From positions 4,647,501 through 4,711,500 of the forward strand of contig NZ_CP116887.1 in NCBI RefSeq assembly GCF_028421645.1: a DNA stretch of 64,000 nucleotides, written 5' to 3'. The stretch comes from Aneurinibacillus sp. Ricciae_BoGa-3. Lineage in GTDB: Bacteria > Bacillota > Bacilli > Aneurinibacillales > Aneurinibacillaceae. The notes beneath the pieces are model-generated. The model saw only the letters and a list, made by a program, of their open reading frames with translations, had not been told where the DNA came from and made no database searches. This document shows positions 17,574-27,126 of the stretch, one piece after another (the first letter of the stretch is position 1; the number at the start of each line of letters is the position of its first letter). The position numbers and the translations under genes are program-made.

Positions 17574-18809
17574 CAATGTTAACGAATAAAGAAATCGAAG
17601 AATAAAGGAGAACGTACAACATAGGGAGATAAACTACCCGTCACTTGCTTACTAGTGGTGGCTTGCAAAGGTGCAGTGACCTGACGGTACGAAATTTAAG
17701 TTTATCTGGCGCTGACGCGCATTGATATATTTTAATTAATTTTGCTGCCCATTCTTTATAATTGAAGGTCTTTTCGGTCTTTTCGGTGTTTTACAGTCGT
17801 TTCACTCATCTCGTACTTTCACCGTATCTCTGTCCCCTATTATTGCCACACATCACGAAAGAAATGGCTTTCAATAATACATATGAGATATAGTTAGTGG
17901 GATATGGACGCGTAATAGGTTCTGAATTAGACCACTCTTTTGAAATGGATTTTGTTCAGGCAACCGCGAAACGTGCCTTTCATACTAATGTATATTTCTT
18001 TCAGTAATTCCCTGTACTGCAGGCTTGAACGTACAGTGAAATATAAAGACGTTATACTTGAAAGACGACGGAAATGAATCTCGATCAGAACTGACGAATT
18101 TTCTGACGTTCTATAATGATGAGGATCCGCATCAATGTCAGACATACAAAACACCCACTGCTCCCTTCCTTTTGTAAAGAAGCTAACTTTGTTCTTGTCA
18201 ATCTTTCTCACAGGCTCACCTTTCAACCCTAGAGTTTTCTTGACAAGACACGGTAAGGACATCACATGCTAGGAACCGTTCCCCGCAACCAAAATCTAAA
18301 TTTCCACTCACTGTCAACCTCCTCGTTCTGCCCAGCCTAAATTGGTAAAAACGGCGTCTTCACGATAGGGTCCATTTTAGTTAGGCTGTTGTATTCGCTA
18401 CTCCAAAGGTTTCTAATGTAAATAGAGCTATGAAAGTAATTGTGTTTAGCATTTACTCGGTCTGCCAAACGTAGCGTAAACGGAATCGAGTTAAACGGTA
18501 AAAGGATAAATAGAGATTGCATAACAGGTAGCAAATAACTTTCTTTTACCGCATTATAGTTGGTTCCCCAAATTACTGCGACAAAGAGTAAGAAATATCA
18601 GTCGTCCATAAGTTTACAACTTGAGTGAATTACAATAGGCCTTTCGATCATTATGTGGTGACATGAGATAATGTGATTGAAAAGCCGTTTGCTCGGAGCC
18701 TTAGAGAAAAGAATTATTATTTTTTTCTTAGACAAATTCTACCTCAATTCAGAAAAATAAAATATAATTTTAAGAAACGATACTGACAGCAAAATAGAGG
18801 TGTTAAGCC
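17574..18809. other. Gene-poor interval before the LuxR-type regulator
   Basis: No convincing gene is seen. A leftward frame at 17927-18265 (112 codons) has no recognisable motif and only a poor ribosome site. The last 60 bases upstream of 18810 are very AT-rich (TATAATTTTAAG at 18763) and may hold the promoter of the regulator. Confidence 0.4.
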
Positions 18810-21338
18810 GTGATTCTAAGTACAAAACTACATATTCCGCAATTGCGAGGGGATATACTTGTTGAGCGTCCAACGATAACCGAGCTGTTGAATAAAGGGC
18901 TAAAAACAAAACTAACCTCCGTGACGGCTCCTGGTGGTTATGGCAAGACAACAGCGCTGAGTCATTGGCTGAAGCAGAGCGGGATACCTTCCGTATGGGT
19001 TTCCTTTGACCCACAAGATAATGATTTGATCCAGTTTTGGAGTTATGTGATTGCTGCTGTCGACAGTAAGAACTCGGGTTTTGCTGAGGCAATGAATACA
19101 TATCTACCAACGCTTAAATCTGGGGCATTTGCGACATTTATCACAGCAATGATAGATGAGTTTAGCAGCCATTCCGATGAATTGGTACTTATTTTTGACG
19201 ATTATCACTCAATTCATCTATCTTCAATTCACGCATCGGTGGTGTTTTTACTTGAGCATTTGCCCGCTCATATTCATTTATATATAGCAAGTCGTTTTGA
19301 ATTGCCCATTCCAACGGCTCGATTGCAGACGATGGGCCAGGTGGTTAAAATTACAATTCGGGATTTACGATTTCAACTCGATGAAGGAATTCGTTACTTC
19401 CGTGATTGCATGGGGTTTTCGCTGTCTAAAGATGATGTATCTATACTTGTCAGTCGTACGGAGGGATGGATTAGTGGACTGCATCTTGCGGCGATTTCAC
19501 TGAAAAAAAGCGATCATTCTTCCAATTTTATCAATGCTTTTAGCGGTGTACATCGCAGTGTAGCAGATTATCTTTTTCAGGAAGTGTTCAGCCACCAGTC
19601 CGATGAGATGCGGTCTTTTCTCCTGGAGACATCGATATTAAACAGAATGAACGACGCACTTTGTGAGGCTGTTACCGGACAAACCAATTGTCAGGAACGC
19701 TTGGAGTTGCTGGATCAACAGAATTTGTTCATCATTCCTTTGGACGATGAACGACAATGGTATCGCTATCATCATTTGTTTTCTGAGTTTTTGCAAAGGC
19801 AATACCAGCAAAAGCATCCGGAACAGGCCAAACAATTGTATGTTCGGGCGGCTAATTGGTTGGAAGAGCATGGCTTTTTTGAAGAGGCGGTAGAGCATTT
19901 CCTTATGGGAGGGCATTACCCCGAAGTTGTTTCCTTGATTGGAAAGCATCTACACGGCCTACAATTAAAGAGAGGGGTGCTGTATCGATGGTTTAGCGCA
20001 CTGCCAGAGTCTTCCCTTCTGGCAACACCAGAAGTTCAACTTCTTTATGTAAAAATACTGGCCGAATCCGAAGGACTGGAACTGGCTGGATCAAGACTTC
20101 GCCTGATGGAAGACAATCTGTCCGATCCTGAGTGGAAACCGTTTGTTGGTACGTTTTTTTATTTATATGCGGCCGTTTCTTTTTACCGGAAAGAGTTTCA
20201 GCGTGCGACGGAATATTTGGAACTATTTGAGCAGCATATGCCGGAAGGCAGCTATATACAGATGATTGAGGCTAATACATTTACTGTAAATTTTGATTCG
20301 CTATTGGTTTTTTTCGATGATCTGCATGAAGCAGAGAAATTCTTTTATAAATGGATTAAGGTTTGGGAAAACAAGAAAAATTACCCTTACGTTGGTTTCT
20401 TTTATGTCGCATATAGTGAGCTTTTATATGAATGGAATCGCTTGGAAGAGGCTGAAGTCTATTTGGAAAGGGCACTGCGGGAAAAGTGCATGCAGCCATA
20501 CTTCCTTATTTTTGGACGTGCTGCTATCTACGCTGCACGGGTTTCTCTAGCTAAGGGGAATTCGGCAAAAGCATTTGATCTGCTTGAGCAGATTAAGCCT
20601 AACATCGATTCACCGGATAGAGCTATAGCCCTGAAAAAATTGGATGCGGAGAAGGCGTATTTGTCACTTGCAAACGGTTCTTTCAAAGATGTGACCGCTT
20701 GGCTGGGGATTTGTGGATTAAAGCATAGCGATACGGTCCCACTGTATCTTTTCAGCGAATATCTTCAGTTGGCCAGAGCGCTTATGCAATGTGGGTCGGT
20801 TAACGAAGCTTTACAACTGCTGGAGCATTTACATCGGCTCGTCGATAATGAAGATCGACTCAGATATAAGATAAAAGTGTGCATTTTACAAAGCATCGCT
20901 CTTCATCGAAAGGGAGATACAACGGATGCACTTATGAAGCTGGAATCCGTTCTGCACCTCGCGCAGCCACAAGGATACATCCGCAGCTTCGTTGATGAAG
21001 GCGTGGAACTGGCGAATCTGCTTGCCCAATATTTAGACCATAGGCAGCATAGCTCACTCCGAAATTCTCTACCCGTACCGTTGCGTTACGTAAAGAAATT
21101 GCTGCAACTGATGAATGGTCAAACGGAAGGATCTTTGCCTCTCCCCTCTCTACTAACGCAGCAGGAAATGAAGATTTTGCGAATGATTGAGCAAGGGTTC
21201 AAGAACCAGCAAATTGCCGACAACATCTATGTGACCGTGGGAACCGTGAAGACGCACTTGAAAAATATATACAGGAAGCTTGAAGTAAACAGCAGATTGC
21301 AGGCGTTGCAGCGTGCAAAAGAGTTGAATTTGCTGTAA
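18810..21338 (+). CDS. MalT-type ATP-dependent LuxR-family regulator
   Basis: An 842-aa STAND-type transcription activator that would bind ATP and an inducer, oligomerise and activate promoters. Walker A is VTAPGGYGKTTALSHW (near residue 40), Walker B is DELVLIFDDYHSI (near 130), and a WISGLHLAAISL segment sits in the winged-helix area. Long TPR-like helices fill residues 340-740. The C-terminal LuxR helix-turn-helix is LTQQEMKILRMIEQGFKNQQIADNIYVT...GTVKTHLKNIYRKL. The start is GTG at 18810 with AGAGG 9 bases upstream. The inducer and targets are unknown. A broken paralogue lies at 23323-25790 in opposite orientation. Confidence 0.92.
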   Translation: MILSTKLHIPQLRGDILVERPTITELLNKGLKTKLTSVTAPGGYGKTTALSHWLKQSGIPSVWVSFDPQDNDLIQFWSYVIAAVDSKNSGFAEAMNTYLPTLKSGAFATFITAMIDEFSSHSDELVLIFDDYHSIHLSSIHASVVFLLEHLPAHIHLYIASRFELPIPTARLQTMGQVVKITIRDLRFQLDEGIRYFRDCMGFSLSKDDVSILVSRTEGWISGLHLAAISLKKSDHSSNFINAFSGVHRSVADYLFQEVFSHQSDEMRSFLLETSILNRMNDALCEAVTGQTNCQERLELLDQQNLFIIPLDDERQWYRYHHLFSEFLQRQYQQKHPEQAKQLYVRAANWLEEHGFFEEAVEHFLMGGHYPEVVSLIGKHLHGLQLKRGVLYRWFSALPESSLLATPEVQLLYVKILAESEGLELAGSRLRLMEDNLSDPEWKPFVGTFFYLYAAVSFYRKEFQRATEYLELFEQHMPEGSYIQMIEANTFTVNFDSLLVFFDDLHEAEKFFYKWIKVWENKKNYPYVGFFYVAYSELLYEWNRLEEAEVYLERALREKCMQPYFLIFGRAAIYAARVSLAKGNSAKAFDLLEQIKPNIDSPDRAIALKKLDAEKAYLSLANGSFKDVTAWLGICGLKHSDTVPLYLFSEYLQLARALMQCGSVNEALQLLEHLHRLVDNEDRLRYKIKVCILQSIALHRKGDTTDALMKLESVLHLAQPQGYIRSFVDEGVELANLLAQYLDHRQHSSLRNSLPVPLRYVKKLLQLMNGQTEGSLPLPSLLTQQEMKILRMIEQGFKNQQIADNIYVTVGTVKTHLKNIYRKLEVNSRLQALQRAKELNLL

Positions 21339-21349
21339 TGTGTTCAGCG

Positions 21350-21798
21350 GATTTCCTTGTGGAAAAGAAGCGAGTCTATAACGAAACCGGAAAGACTCTT
21401 TCCAATAAAGAGATTTCACTCACGTTGCTGAAGAAATCCGTGAGCTGGCTTCAAAATGTGACTCCATCGTGCTGCAATGCCGCCTATCAGAAGTTTTTTC
21501 TTGAGAAGAAAGGCTTCCCTCGCTTTACAGCGCAATAAAACGAACAGTCCTACACTGATCGGTAAGTACTTTGTTTCGTTCACCTGTGAAGTGGAAACGC
21601 GCACCACTTCCTGCCTTCGGCCAGACGGTCGGGATCGGTTTTGGCCTTAAAGATTTTCGATACTCTCTACTTGTAAATAAATCGCCCAATCCGGCACCAA
21701 CGAACTCCAGCTTGCCCGTGGCAACGGATGATGTGTTGAGAAAGGATCAGAAACGGACTTGCATGAATCTCTTGGTTCTAAAAGTCTTAAAAGAATAG
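21350..21798 (+). pseudogene. TnpB (IS605/IS1341) relic
   Basis: Two pieces match TnpB in order. YNETGKTLSNKEISLTLLKK, VSWLQNV and FFLEKKGFPRF (to 21535) correspond to the N-terminal part, and QTVGIGFGLKDF (21622-21660) corresponds to the RuvC-I motif VGIDxGxKDF, with the catalytic Asp replaced by Gly. The C-terminal half is missing and the frames differ. It is a dead remnant of an RNA-guided transposon nuclease. Confidence 0.65.
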
Positions 21799-21811
21799 AT
21801 CGGGGATGATA

Positions 21812-21979
21812 TTACTGTTTGGGGTGAGGAGAAATAAGTTTAAGATTAGAATCTGGTTTTTTACAGTGAACTAAACTGATATCTTTTTTGCAATAGGGAC
21901 AAATCCAGGAACCCCTTTCTGTACTACCGAATGAAACCTGTAAACAGTATATACACTTTTTCTCTAGCAAGTGCCTCAT
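21812..21979 (-). CDS. Small zinc-ribbon-like hypothetical protein
   Basis: A 55-codon frame reads MRHLLEKKCIYCLQ...SWICPYCKKDIS and ends PHPKQ. The two CxxC pairs suggest a zinc ribbon. AAAAGGGG directly abuts the ATG, which is too close for a good ribosome site, so translation is uncertain. No family was recognised. Confidence 0.35.
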   Translation of the reverse strand: MRHLLEKKCIYCLQVSFGSTERGSWICPYCKKDISLVHCKKPDSNLKLISPHPKQ

Positions 21980-22198
21980 CCCCTTTTGCTAAAGGAAATT
22001 GTTATCCTTAGCATTTAGTTTCCTTTCTTTGAGCTTATCTTAGATTTCTTGTGATTCAACCCTACTTTGTAAGCCATTAATTTAGATTATTATCCAAAAG
22101 CTTATTGAACTAATAATCGATAAGCTTTAGATCTTCACAGTAAATTATAGCGCACATCAGTTAAATTTTATGTCGTTTGGTGCATTTATACTTTTATC

Positions 22199-22829
22199 GT
22201 AACTACTTAGGTCAGTGAGCCGAATGAAAACTGACCGCGTATGACAGAAATAATAGAAGCGAGTACATCCAGTTTTTGTTTTCGAAGCGTGGAAATGAAG
22301 CCGCGGATGCGCGCAAATTGCTTGGCTCCCTCTTCTGTACGGAAGGATCCAGAAATTTTCTGCTTGATTTTCATCATTCGAATGTCACGTTCTGCTTGAC
22401 TGTTGTCAAAAGGCACTCGATCATCTCGAAGAAACCGCAGTATGGCGGTTTTGTGCAGAATGAATCGCTCGCCAAGGTTAGCTGCTTTGCTTTTGAAATT
22501 CTTTTTCGAGGCGCAGAGGAATGGAAAACCCCTCCTCCTGCACCTGATGCTCCTTTAAAAAGGGGCCGAAAGGGGTTTACTTTATGGAGCACAGCACGGA
22601 CATCGAATTATTGATGATCACATGGTCAAACGGGTGATTGAGGGAGAATTATCATGATTCTCCCTTTTTTCAAATGACACTTGGACAATAAATTCGTCAA
22701 TTTGCGGACAACTAACGCCGTCACCTTCGGGACTATATACTACGTCATTAACATTTTCCGTTCAATGAAATTAGATGACTATACCCTTTTTAAAGATTAT
22801 TAAAACATTTGAGATACCTAAGTAGTTAC
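22199..22829 (-). mobile_element. Chimeric IS66 derivative carrying a piece of the TniB transposon
   Basis: Both IS66 ends are present (GTAACTACTTAGG at 22199 and its complement ending at 22829), and an 8-bp duplication CTTTTATC flanks them (22191-22198 and 22830-22837). The left 300 bases copy the transposase C-terminus (NSQAERDIRMMKIKQK...). A segment of about 75 bases (about 22500-22574) is inverted relative to the IS66. Then comes an inverted copy of 12190-12385 (TniB end, transposon terminus and outside flank), followed by the 5' IS66 end. It encodes no full transposase. Confidence 0.8.
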
Positions 22830-22879
22830 CTTTTATCAGCGTATTTTTTTGAAAATCGGTTATAAACTTTGGATTAATC

Positions 22880-23122
22880 TTACTTCAACATAGCGTTATA
22901 CCTTCTCAGCATAAGCACCTTTCTCAACCGTTCATCTATATTGTTTTCTTCTTCAAAATATAGTATTTTTTCACACAATCCTAGATTTTGTTTCAGCTGT
23001 ATTGTGTTTGTCAGAAATAATCTTATTTCTCCAACTGATAAACCTATTCTTCGGGCTTCCATTATTAATTCGACCCATTCTTGCTCTTCCTCATTCGTAT
23101 AAGGTTTCAATAAAAAACACAC
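22880..23122 (-). CDS. SinI-domain-like small protein
   Basis: An 80-aa protein (possibly 75 aa if a TTG at about 23107 is the start). Residues 12-38 (EEQEWVELIMEARRIGLSVGEIRLFL) follow the SinI pattern seen in the 26486 gene (EWVTLLCRARELGLTPEEIRHFF). SinI-type peptides pair with the SinR dimerisation helix and free SinR from DNA. The remaining 40 residues, rich in charged residues (FEEENNIDERLRKVLMLRR), are unusual for SinI. GGGGTG lies just upstream. It could be a second antirepressor or a dimerisation partner with another role. Confidence 0.6.
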   Translation of the reverse strand: MCFLLKPYTNEEEQEWVELIMEARRIGLSVGEIRLFLTNTIQLKQNLGLCEKILYFEEENNIDERLRKVLMLRRYNAMLK

Positions 23123-23261
23123 CCCAATACCATAGAATTTATAAAATGTTTTTCATTTAACACAATTGACCAGCAACTTTAATTGGTTATATTTCATAGA
23201 TGGTTACAAGAAAAATTTGAAATACTCTTTTTCCACCTTTATAACTATAAACCCTGTCTTT

Positions 23262-23295
23262 ATAAAAAAAAATCTCCCAAAGGGGGGAGATAAGG
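23262..23295 (-). terminator. Rho-independent terminator after the LuxR pseudogene
   Basis: Read leftward, TCTCCCCCC TT TGGGAGA is followed by nine T residues (complement of 23262-23295). It lies about 30 bases downstream of the stop at 23323. Confidence 0.75.
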
Positions 23296-23322
23296 GGGGA
23301 TCTAACATCCGTGTATTTCCAT

Positions 23323-25790
23323 TTAGATTATATTTAACTCTTTTGCACGCTGCAAAGCTTTAAGTCTGCTGTTAACATCAAGCTTCTTATACATATTTTT
23401 TATATGTGTTTTTACGGTTCCAACAGTTACGTGAGTATGTTCGGCTATTTGTTTATTTGACATATCCTTCTCAATCAGGCGCAAAAATCTTTGTTTCTTG
23501 CTCGGTTAATAGAGAAGTACTCGTCACGTTCCCTTTTACACTTACATTCATTAGCAGCAGCAATTTTCCTACGTAAGCCAAGGATACCGGAAAGGATGAA
23601 CGAATGTGTTTTAGTTGCCTAAGGTTTAAATACCGTGTCAGCATATTCGCCATGCTCTCACCCTCATCAATAAAACTTCGGATATATCCATGAGGTTCCG
23701 CCAGATACAGCGCTTCTTCAAGCTTTATTAAAGCGATCTGTTCTCTGCCCCCCAAGTAAAGCATGATACATTGCCCGATCAGCACCCTGATTCTGTCTCG
23801 CAATCGGTCTTCCCTTGAAACAAGACGATGTAACCGCTCCAGGAGGTACTCGCACTCTACCAGATGTCCACAGTGTGCCAACGTTCTTGCCAGTGTCATG
23901 TATTCCCCGACATGGTAAAGCGGGATGTCATCTTTATAGCTGAACCCGCATGTTTGCAGCCAATGGGCCAAATCATCATTGGAGCCCTGCCGAATCCATA
24001 AATTCGCTTTAAGTGCCTCAATTCTCATGGAGAAAATCAGGTAATCAGGAGAATTGATTTTTGACTTTACCTGCTCCAGCATTTCGTGTGCCATATCAGG
24101 GCATCCTGTAATATATTGAATCCTGGATGCTACTGCAACAGCACGAACCAGGTTTCTTGAGAGCTGCTGCATATCCTTTTGTTGAAGCACTCGTTCAGCG
24201 TATAACTCGGCCTCCTCCAACAGGTTCCATTCGTACAACAATTCACTGTAAGCAACATAAAAATAACCTCCGAACCGGTAATTCTTTTTATTCTCCCACG
24301 TTTTTACCCATCGCTTAATAAATGATTCCGCTAAATGAAGATCATTGATGTGTGCGATCATATCATCATATTTACTGCCGACAGCTGCATTGCCGCCAAG
24401 CGTTTGCAGATAACTTCCTTCCGGCATGTGCTGTTCGATTATATCTAAACAGTCGATAGCTCGTTGAAGATCACGCTGGGTATACGCGATCATTGCATAC
24501 CCCCAGTACAGATTGCCTATGGCCTTCCCCCAATCCTCATCTGTCAGCGTATGTTTCATGCCAGCCAGCCGTATCCCCACTTGCTCCGCCCTCATTTTCG
24601 CCAATTCCCATTCTCCAAATCCTATTAACACGCTTATATAATAAATTTCTATCATCGGCTTTTCAGAAATACAGGCTTCTGGTAAGACAGCTATCCATCT
24701 ATGTAAAACCGCCCAATTCGCTTGCACCATTGTTGGAAGAAGCTTCTCTATCAATCCAACTGCTTCGACATAATAATTTCCCACTATAAAATGATCGACC
24801 GCTTCCTCTATAATCCATGGAGTTCGAACCATCTGGCGGCATTTTCATGCGCAATCATCCATTCTTTCAGATGTTTCTGCTGCAAATAACGCTGCAGGAA
24901 ATCCGCAAAAAGATGGTGATAGCGATACCAGTCCCTCTGCTCATCCAGGGGGACTATAAACAAATTCTGCAGCTCCAACATCTCCAATGTCTCTTGAGAT
25001 TGAGCCACACCTGTTACTGCTTCGCATAACGAACTATTCATTCTCTTTAAAATAGAAGTTTTCATTAAAAATGTCCGCACATGTTCCGACTGATGAAGAA
25101 ACACCTCTTCCAGCAAATAAGATGCAATATCCCGCTGTTGTCCGTTGAATTTACGAATCAAATCTAACGGATTTGGACTTCTTTTTAGAGATAGTGCGGC
25201 TAAATGCAGTCCACTGATCCAGCCTTCTGTCTGCAAGGTTAACCGGTAGACATCGTCTTTCGATAGAGTCAGATCCATACAGTTTTCAAAATAGATACTG
25301 GCTTCATACTGTTCAAATCGTAAGTCATCAATGCTAATGGTATGAAGCTCGCCTCTTGCTTGAAGCCGAGCTGTTGGCAGGAAGGGTGTGGGAACGACTT
25401 GCAATATACAGGTGAATATGAGGAGGCAAAACTTCAAGCAGATACGACAAAGATGTGTGGATGGAGGGCTGTTGAATCACGTGAAAATCATCAAGGATTA
25501 GTACCAGTTCATGCGGGAGTGCGTTTAGGCCATTAATCAACGCGGTAATCATAGGTGAATAAAATGATTCGTGAAAGCTGTCTTTTTTAGGCCAATTGCC
25601 AATTTCCAAATCAGGATGCGCATTCGTGGTTGCGACGAGTACATAATTCCAGAATTGAGTAAAACTATTATCCTGTTTGTCCAACGAAACCCATGCCACA
25701 ACAAAATCACATTGTTTCACCCACTGGCTTAGCGCCGTCGTTTTACCATACCCAGCAGGGGCAGTAATAATGGTAATATTTTATCATTTC
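23323..25790 (-). pseudogene. Broken MalT-type LuxR-family regulator (paralogue of 18810 gene)
   Basis: Pieces in three frames give one protein similar throughout to the regulator at 18810. They are APAGYGKTTALSQWVKQC (Walker A, near 25755), HELVLILDDFHVIQQPS (Walker B), WISGLHLAALSLKRS, the TPR-like middle (23471-24832), and the C-terminal helix-turn-helix IEKDMSNKQIAEHTHVTVGTVKTH..., which ends at 23323. Frameshifts lie near 25380, 24820 and 23485; the last is an extra T in a T run. The first 30 or so residues are missing. It is not expected to make a working protein. Confidence 0.85.
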
Positions 25791-25870
25791 TCAACTTGCT
25801 GAGCGAAGGCATTATAAACGGTTAGTTGTGATGGGGATTTTTTGGACTATCATTGCTGCGTATTACCAAG

Positions 25871-26115
25871 CGATAGGCAAATAGTTAGTCAACATTACAT
25901 TAAGTAGTAAATTAGATTGTTTCAATCGTAGTAAATTTATATCACACAAACAGAAAAATTGCCACAATTTTTAACTTTAGAAAAGTAATGAAATTTCATC
26001 TGTCAAAGCAAATTATGACACACTTTTCTAACTTATGTATGTTAGTATGTTTGCAATAGTGCAGTTTAGACCAGTTCAAAATACTTATGCAATAAACACA
26101 AAGCTGCCTCTACAT
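25871..26115. repeat. Dispersed repeat copy B (pair with 9231-9474)
   Basis: About 245 bp of non-coding DNA colinear with copy A. It separates the truncated 5' end of the LuxR pseudogene from the riboswitch/SinI unit, so it may represent the former promoter region of one of them. Confidence 0.75.
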
Positions 26116-26380
26116 GATACACGAATTTATTCTTTGGTGAGGAGTATCATATTAGCCACAAGCAAACCATACGATAGAACTATAATTACGAATACGAAGA
26201 TAAAAAAAGACCAGAATATAAAGTCTAAGTTCACGTATCAATAGATGAGGGCCTTAACTGAGAGCAAAAATACGTCGAAACATTTCAAACAACTCACCAA
26301 TATAAATCCGATTAATCGACAGACTTAGCCATAAGATTAGACTATAATTTCTATCGTAACAGTACAAATATAACGTTTAG

Positions 26381-26463
26381 AAAAGGGCAACCCTCTCTGA
26401 AAAGAAGGTGCGCAAAACTACAGACCTAACGTATTAGTACAATGGTGGCTGGGTTACCTAACG
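26381..26463 (+). promoter_or_regulatory. Cyclic-di-GMP-I (GEMM-I) riboswitch
   Basis: The aptamer core can be aligned by eye with the Vibrio Vc2 class: AGGGCAACC, a tetraloop arm TCTGAAAAGA, then GGTGCGCAAAACTACAGACCTAA, a variable P3 arm and GGTGGCTGGGTTACC closing P1. Every conserved block (GGCAA.CC, GCGCAAA, CCTAA, GCxGGGTTACC) is present and in order. It ends about 20 bases before the ribosome site (CAGGGGGA) of the SinI-type gene. The expression platform is not obvious, and either translation or anti-termination is possible. It should sense the second messenger c-di-GMP. Confidence 0.88.
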
Positions 26464-26485
26464 GAACACTCTCAGGGGGAAATCG

Positions 26486-26653
26486 ATGGTTGCTAAAATT
26501 GAAGATGAATCAAAAAAACAACTTGATAATGAATGGGTGACTCTCCTTTGCCGTGCACGCGAACTCGGATTGACACCTGAAGAAATTCGCCATTTCTTTC
26601 ATACGAGTAAAATGAACAAATCCGATGGGATAGGCGCAGGAAAAAATGAGTAG
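26486..26653 (+). CDS. sinI: SinI-type antirepressor, 55 aa
   Basis: The ATG at 26486 follows CAGGGGGA by 5 bases. The protein contains LDNEWVTLLCRARELGLTPEEIRHFFHTS (residues 14-42), the SinI helix-hairpin that in Bacillus subtilis forms a heterodimer with SinR and removes it from DNA. The tail is short and polar. It is preceded by a c-di-GMP-I riboswitch and converges with the SinR-type gene, whose end is 17 bases away. The SinI core is recognised by family knowledge; the interaction with this SinR is inferred from position and from the SinI-like tail of the repressor. Confidence 0.82.
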   Translation: MVAKIEDESKKQLDNEWVTLLCRARELGLTPEEIRHFFHTSKMNKSDGIGAGKNE

Positions 26654-26669
26654 TTTCGCCTAAGGGAGG

Positions 26670-27005
26670 TTACTGTTTTGGTTTTTGTAGACGCCACTTA
26701 TTGAACTCGAGGAATTCCCTAAATTGTTCTTTGCTTATTCCAGATTCCATTGCTTCTAATGCCAAATCTATCCACTCTTTATCTAATGTTGTTTTATTCT
26801 CTTTTGGCTCCTCATCGTTTAATAATTCTTTCACATCTATATTTAGTACATCAGCTATTTTTTCAAGAAAATGAATCGAGGGATTCTTTTGAATGTCTCG
26901 TTCAATCGAACTTAAATATGATTTAGCAATTCCTGCCCTTTCTGCCAATTGGGTGAGGGTTAAACCATTATCTTTGCGGAGTTGTTGAATACGTTTACCG
27001 ATCAT
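26670..27005 (-). CDS. sinR: SinR-type biofilm repressor
   Basis: A 111-aa XRE-family DNA-binding protein. MIGKRIQQLRKDNGLTLTQLAERAGIAKSYLSSIERDIQKNPSIHFLEKIADVLNI (residues 1-56) is almost the textbook SinR helix-turn-helix. After a charged linker, DKEWIDLALEAMESGISKEQFREFLEFNKW (about 77-106) forms the SinI-like pairing helices. The ATG at 27005 is preferred since AAAGGAG stands 6 bases upstream; the longer frame to 27056 has none. In Bacillus, SinR represses matrix genes at GTTCTYT sites. Such sites occur upstream of neighbouring secreted-protein genes. Confidence 0.9.
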   Translation of the reverse strand: MIGKRIQQLRKDNGLTLTQLAERAGIAKSYLSSIERDIQKNPSIHFLEKIADVLNIDVKELLNDEEPKENKTTLDKEWIDLALEAMESGISKEQFREFLEFNKWRLQKPKQ

Positions 27006-27090
27006 GGATAACTCCTTTAACCTGATTTTATTTAAGTATAACAAAAATAGGTTCATTAGGAAATTATAATTGCTCTCTTGTTAACTGAAA

Positions 27091-27120
27091 AACCCCCAAC
27101 GTTCATTGGTGTTGGGGGTT
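27091..27120. terminator. Bidirectional terminator hairpin
   Basis: AACCCCCAAC (27091-27100) pairs perfectly with GTTGGGGGTT (27111-27120) over a 10-base loop. It lies between the end of the long secreted-protein gene (27127) and the 5' side of sinR, and it terminates leftward transcripts of the former. Confidence 0.8.
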
Positions 27121-27126
27121 CAACCT

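Noticed and set aside
17927..18265. 112-codon leftward frame
   Set aside because: No recognisable motif, odd composition and no good ribosome site; kept as part of a gene-poor interval.
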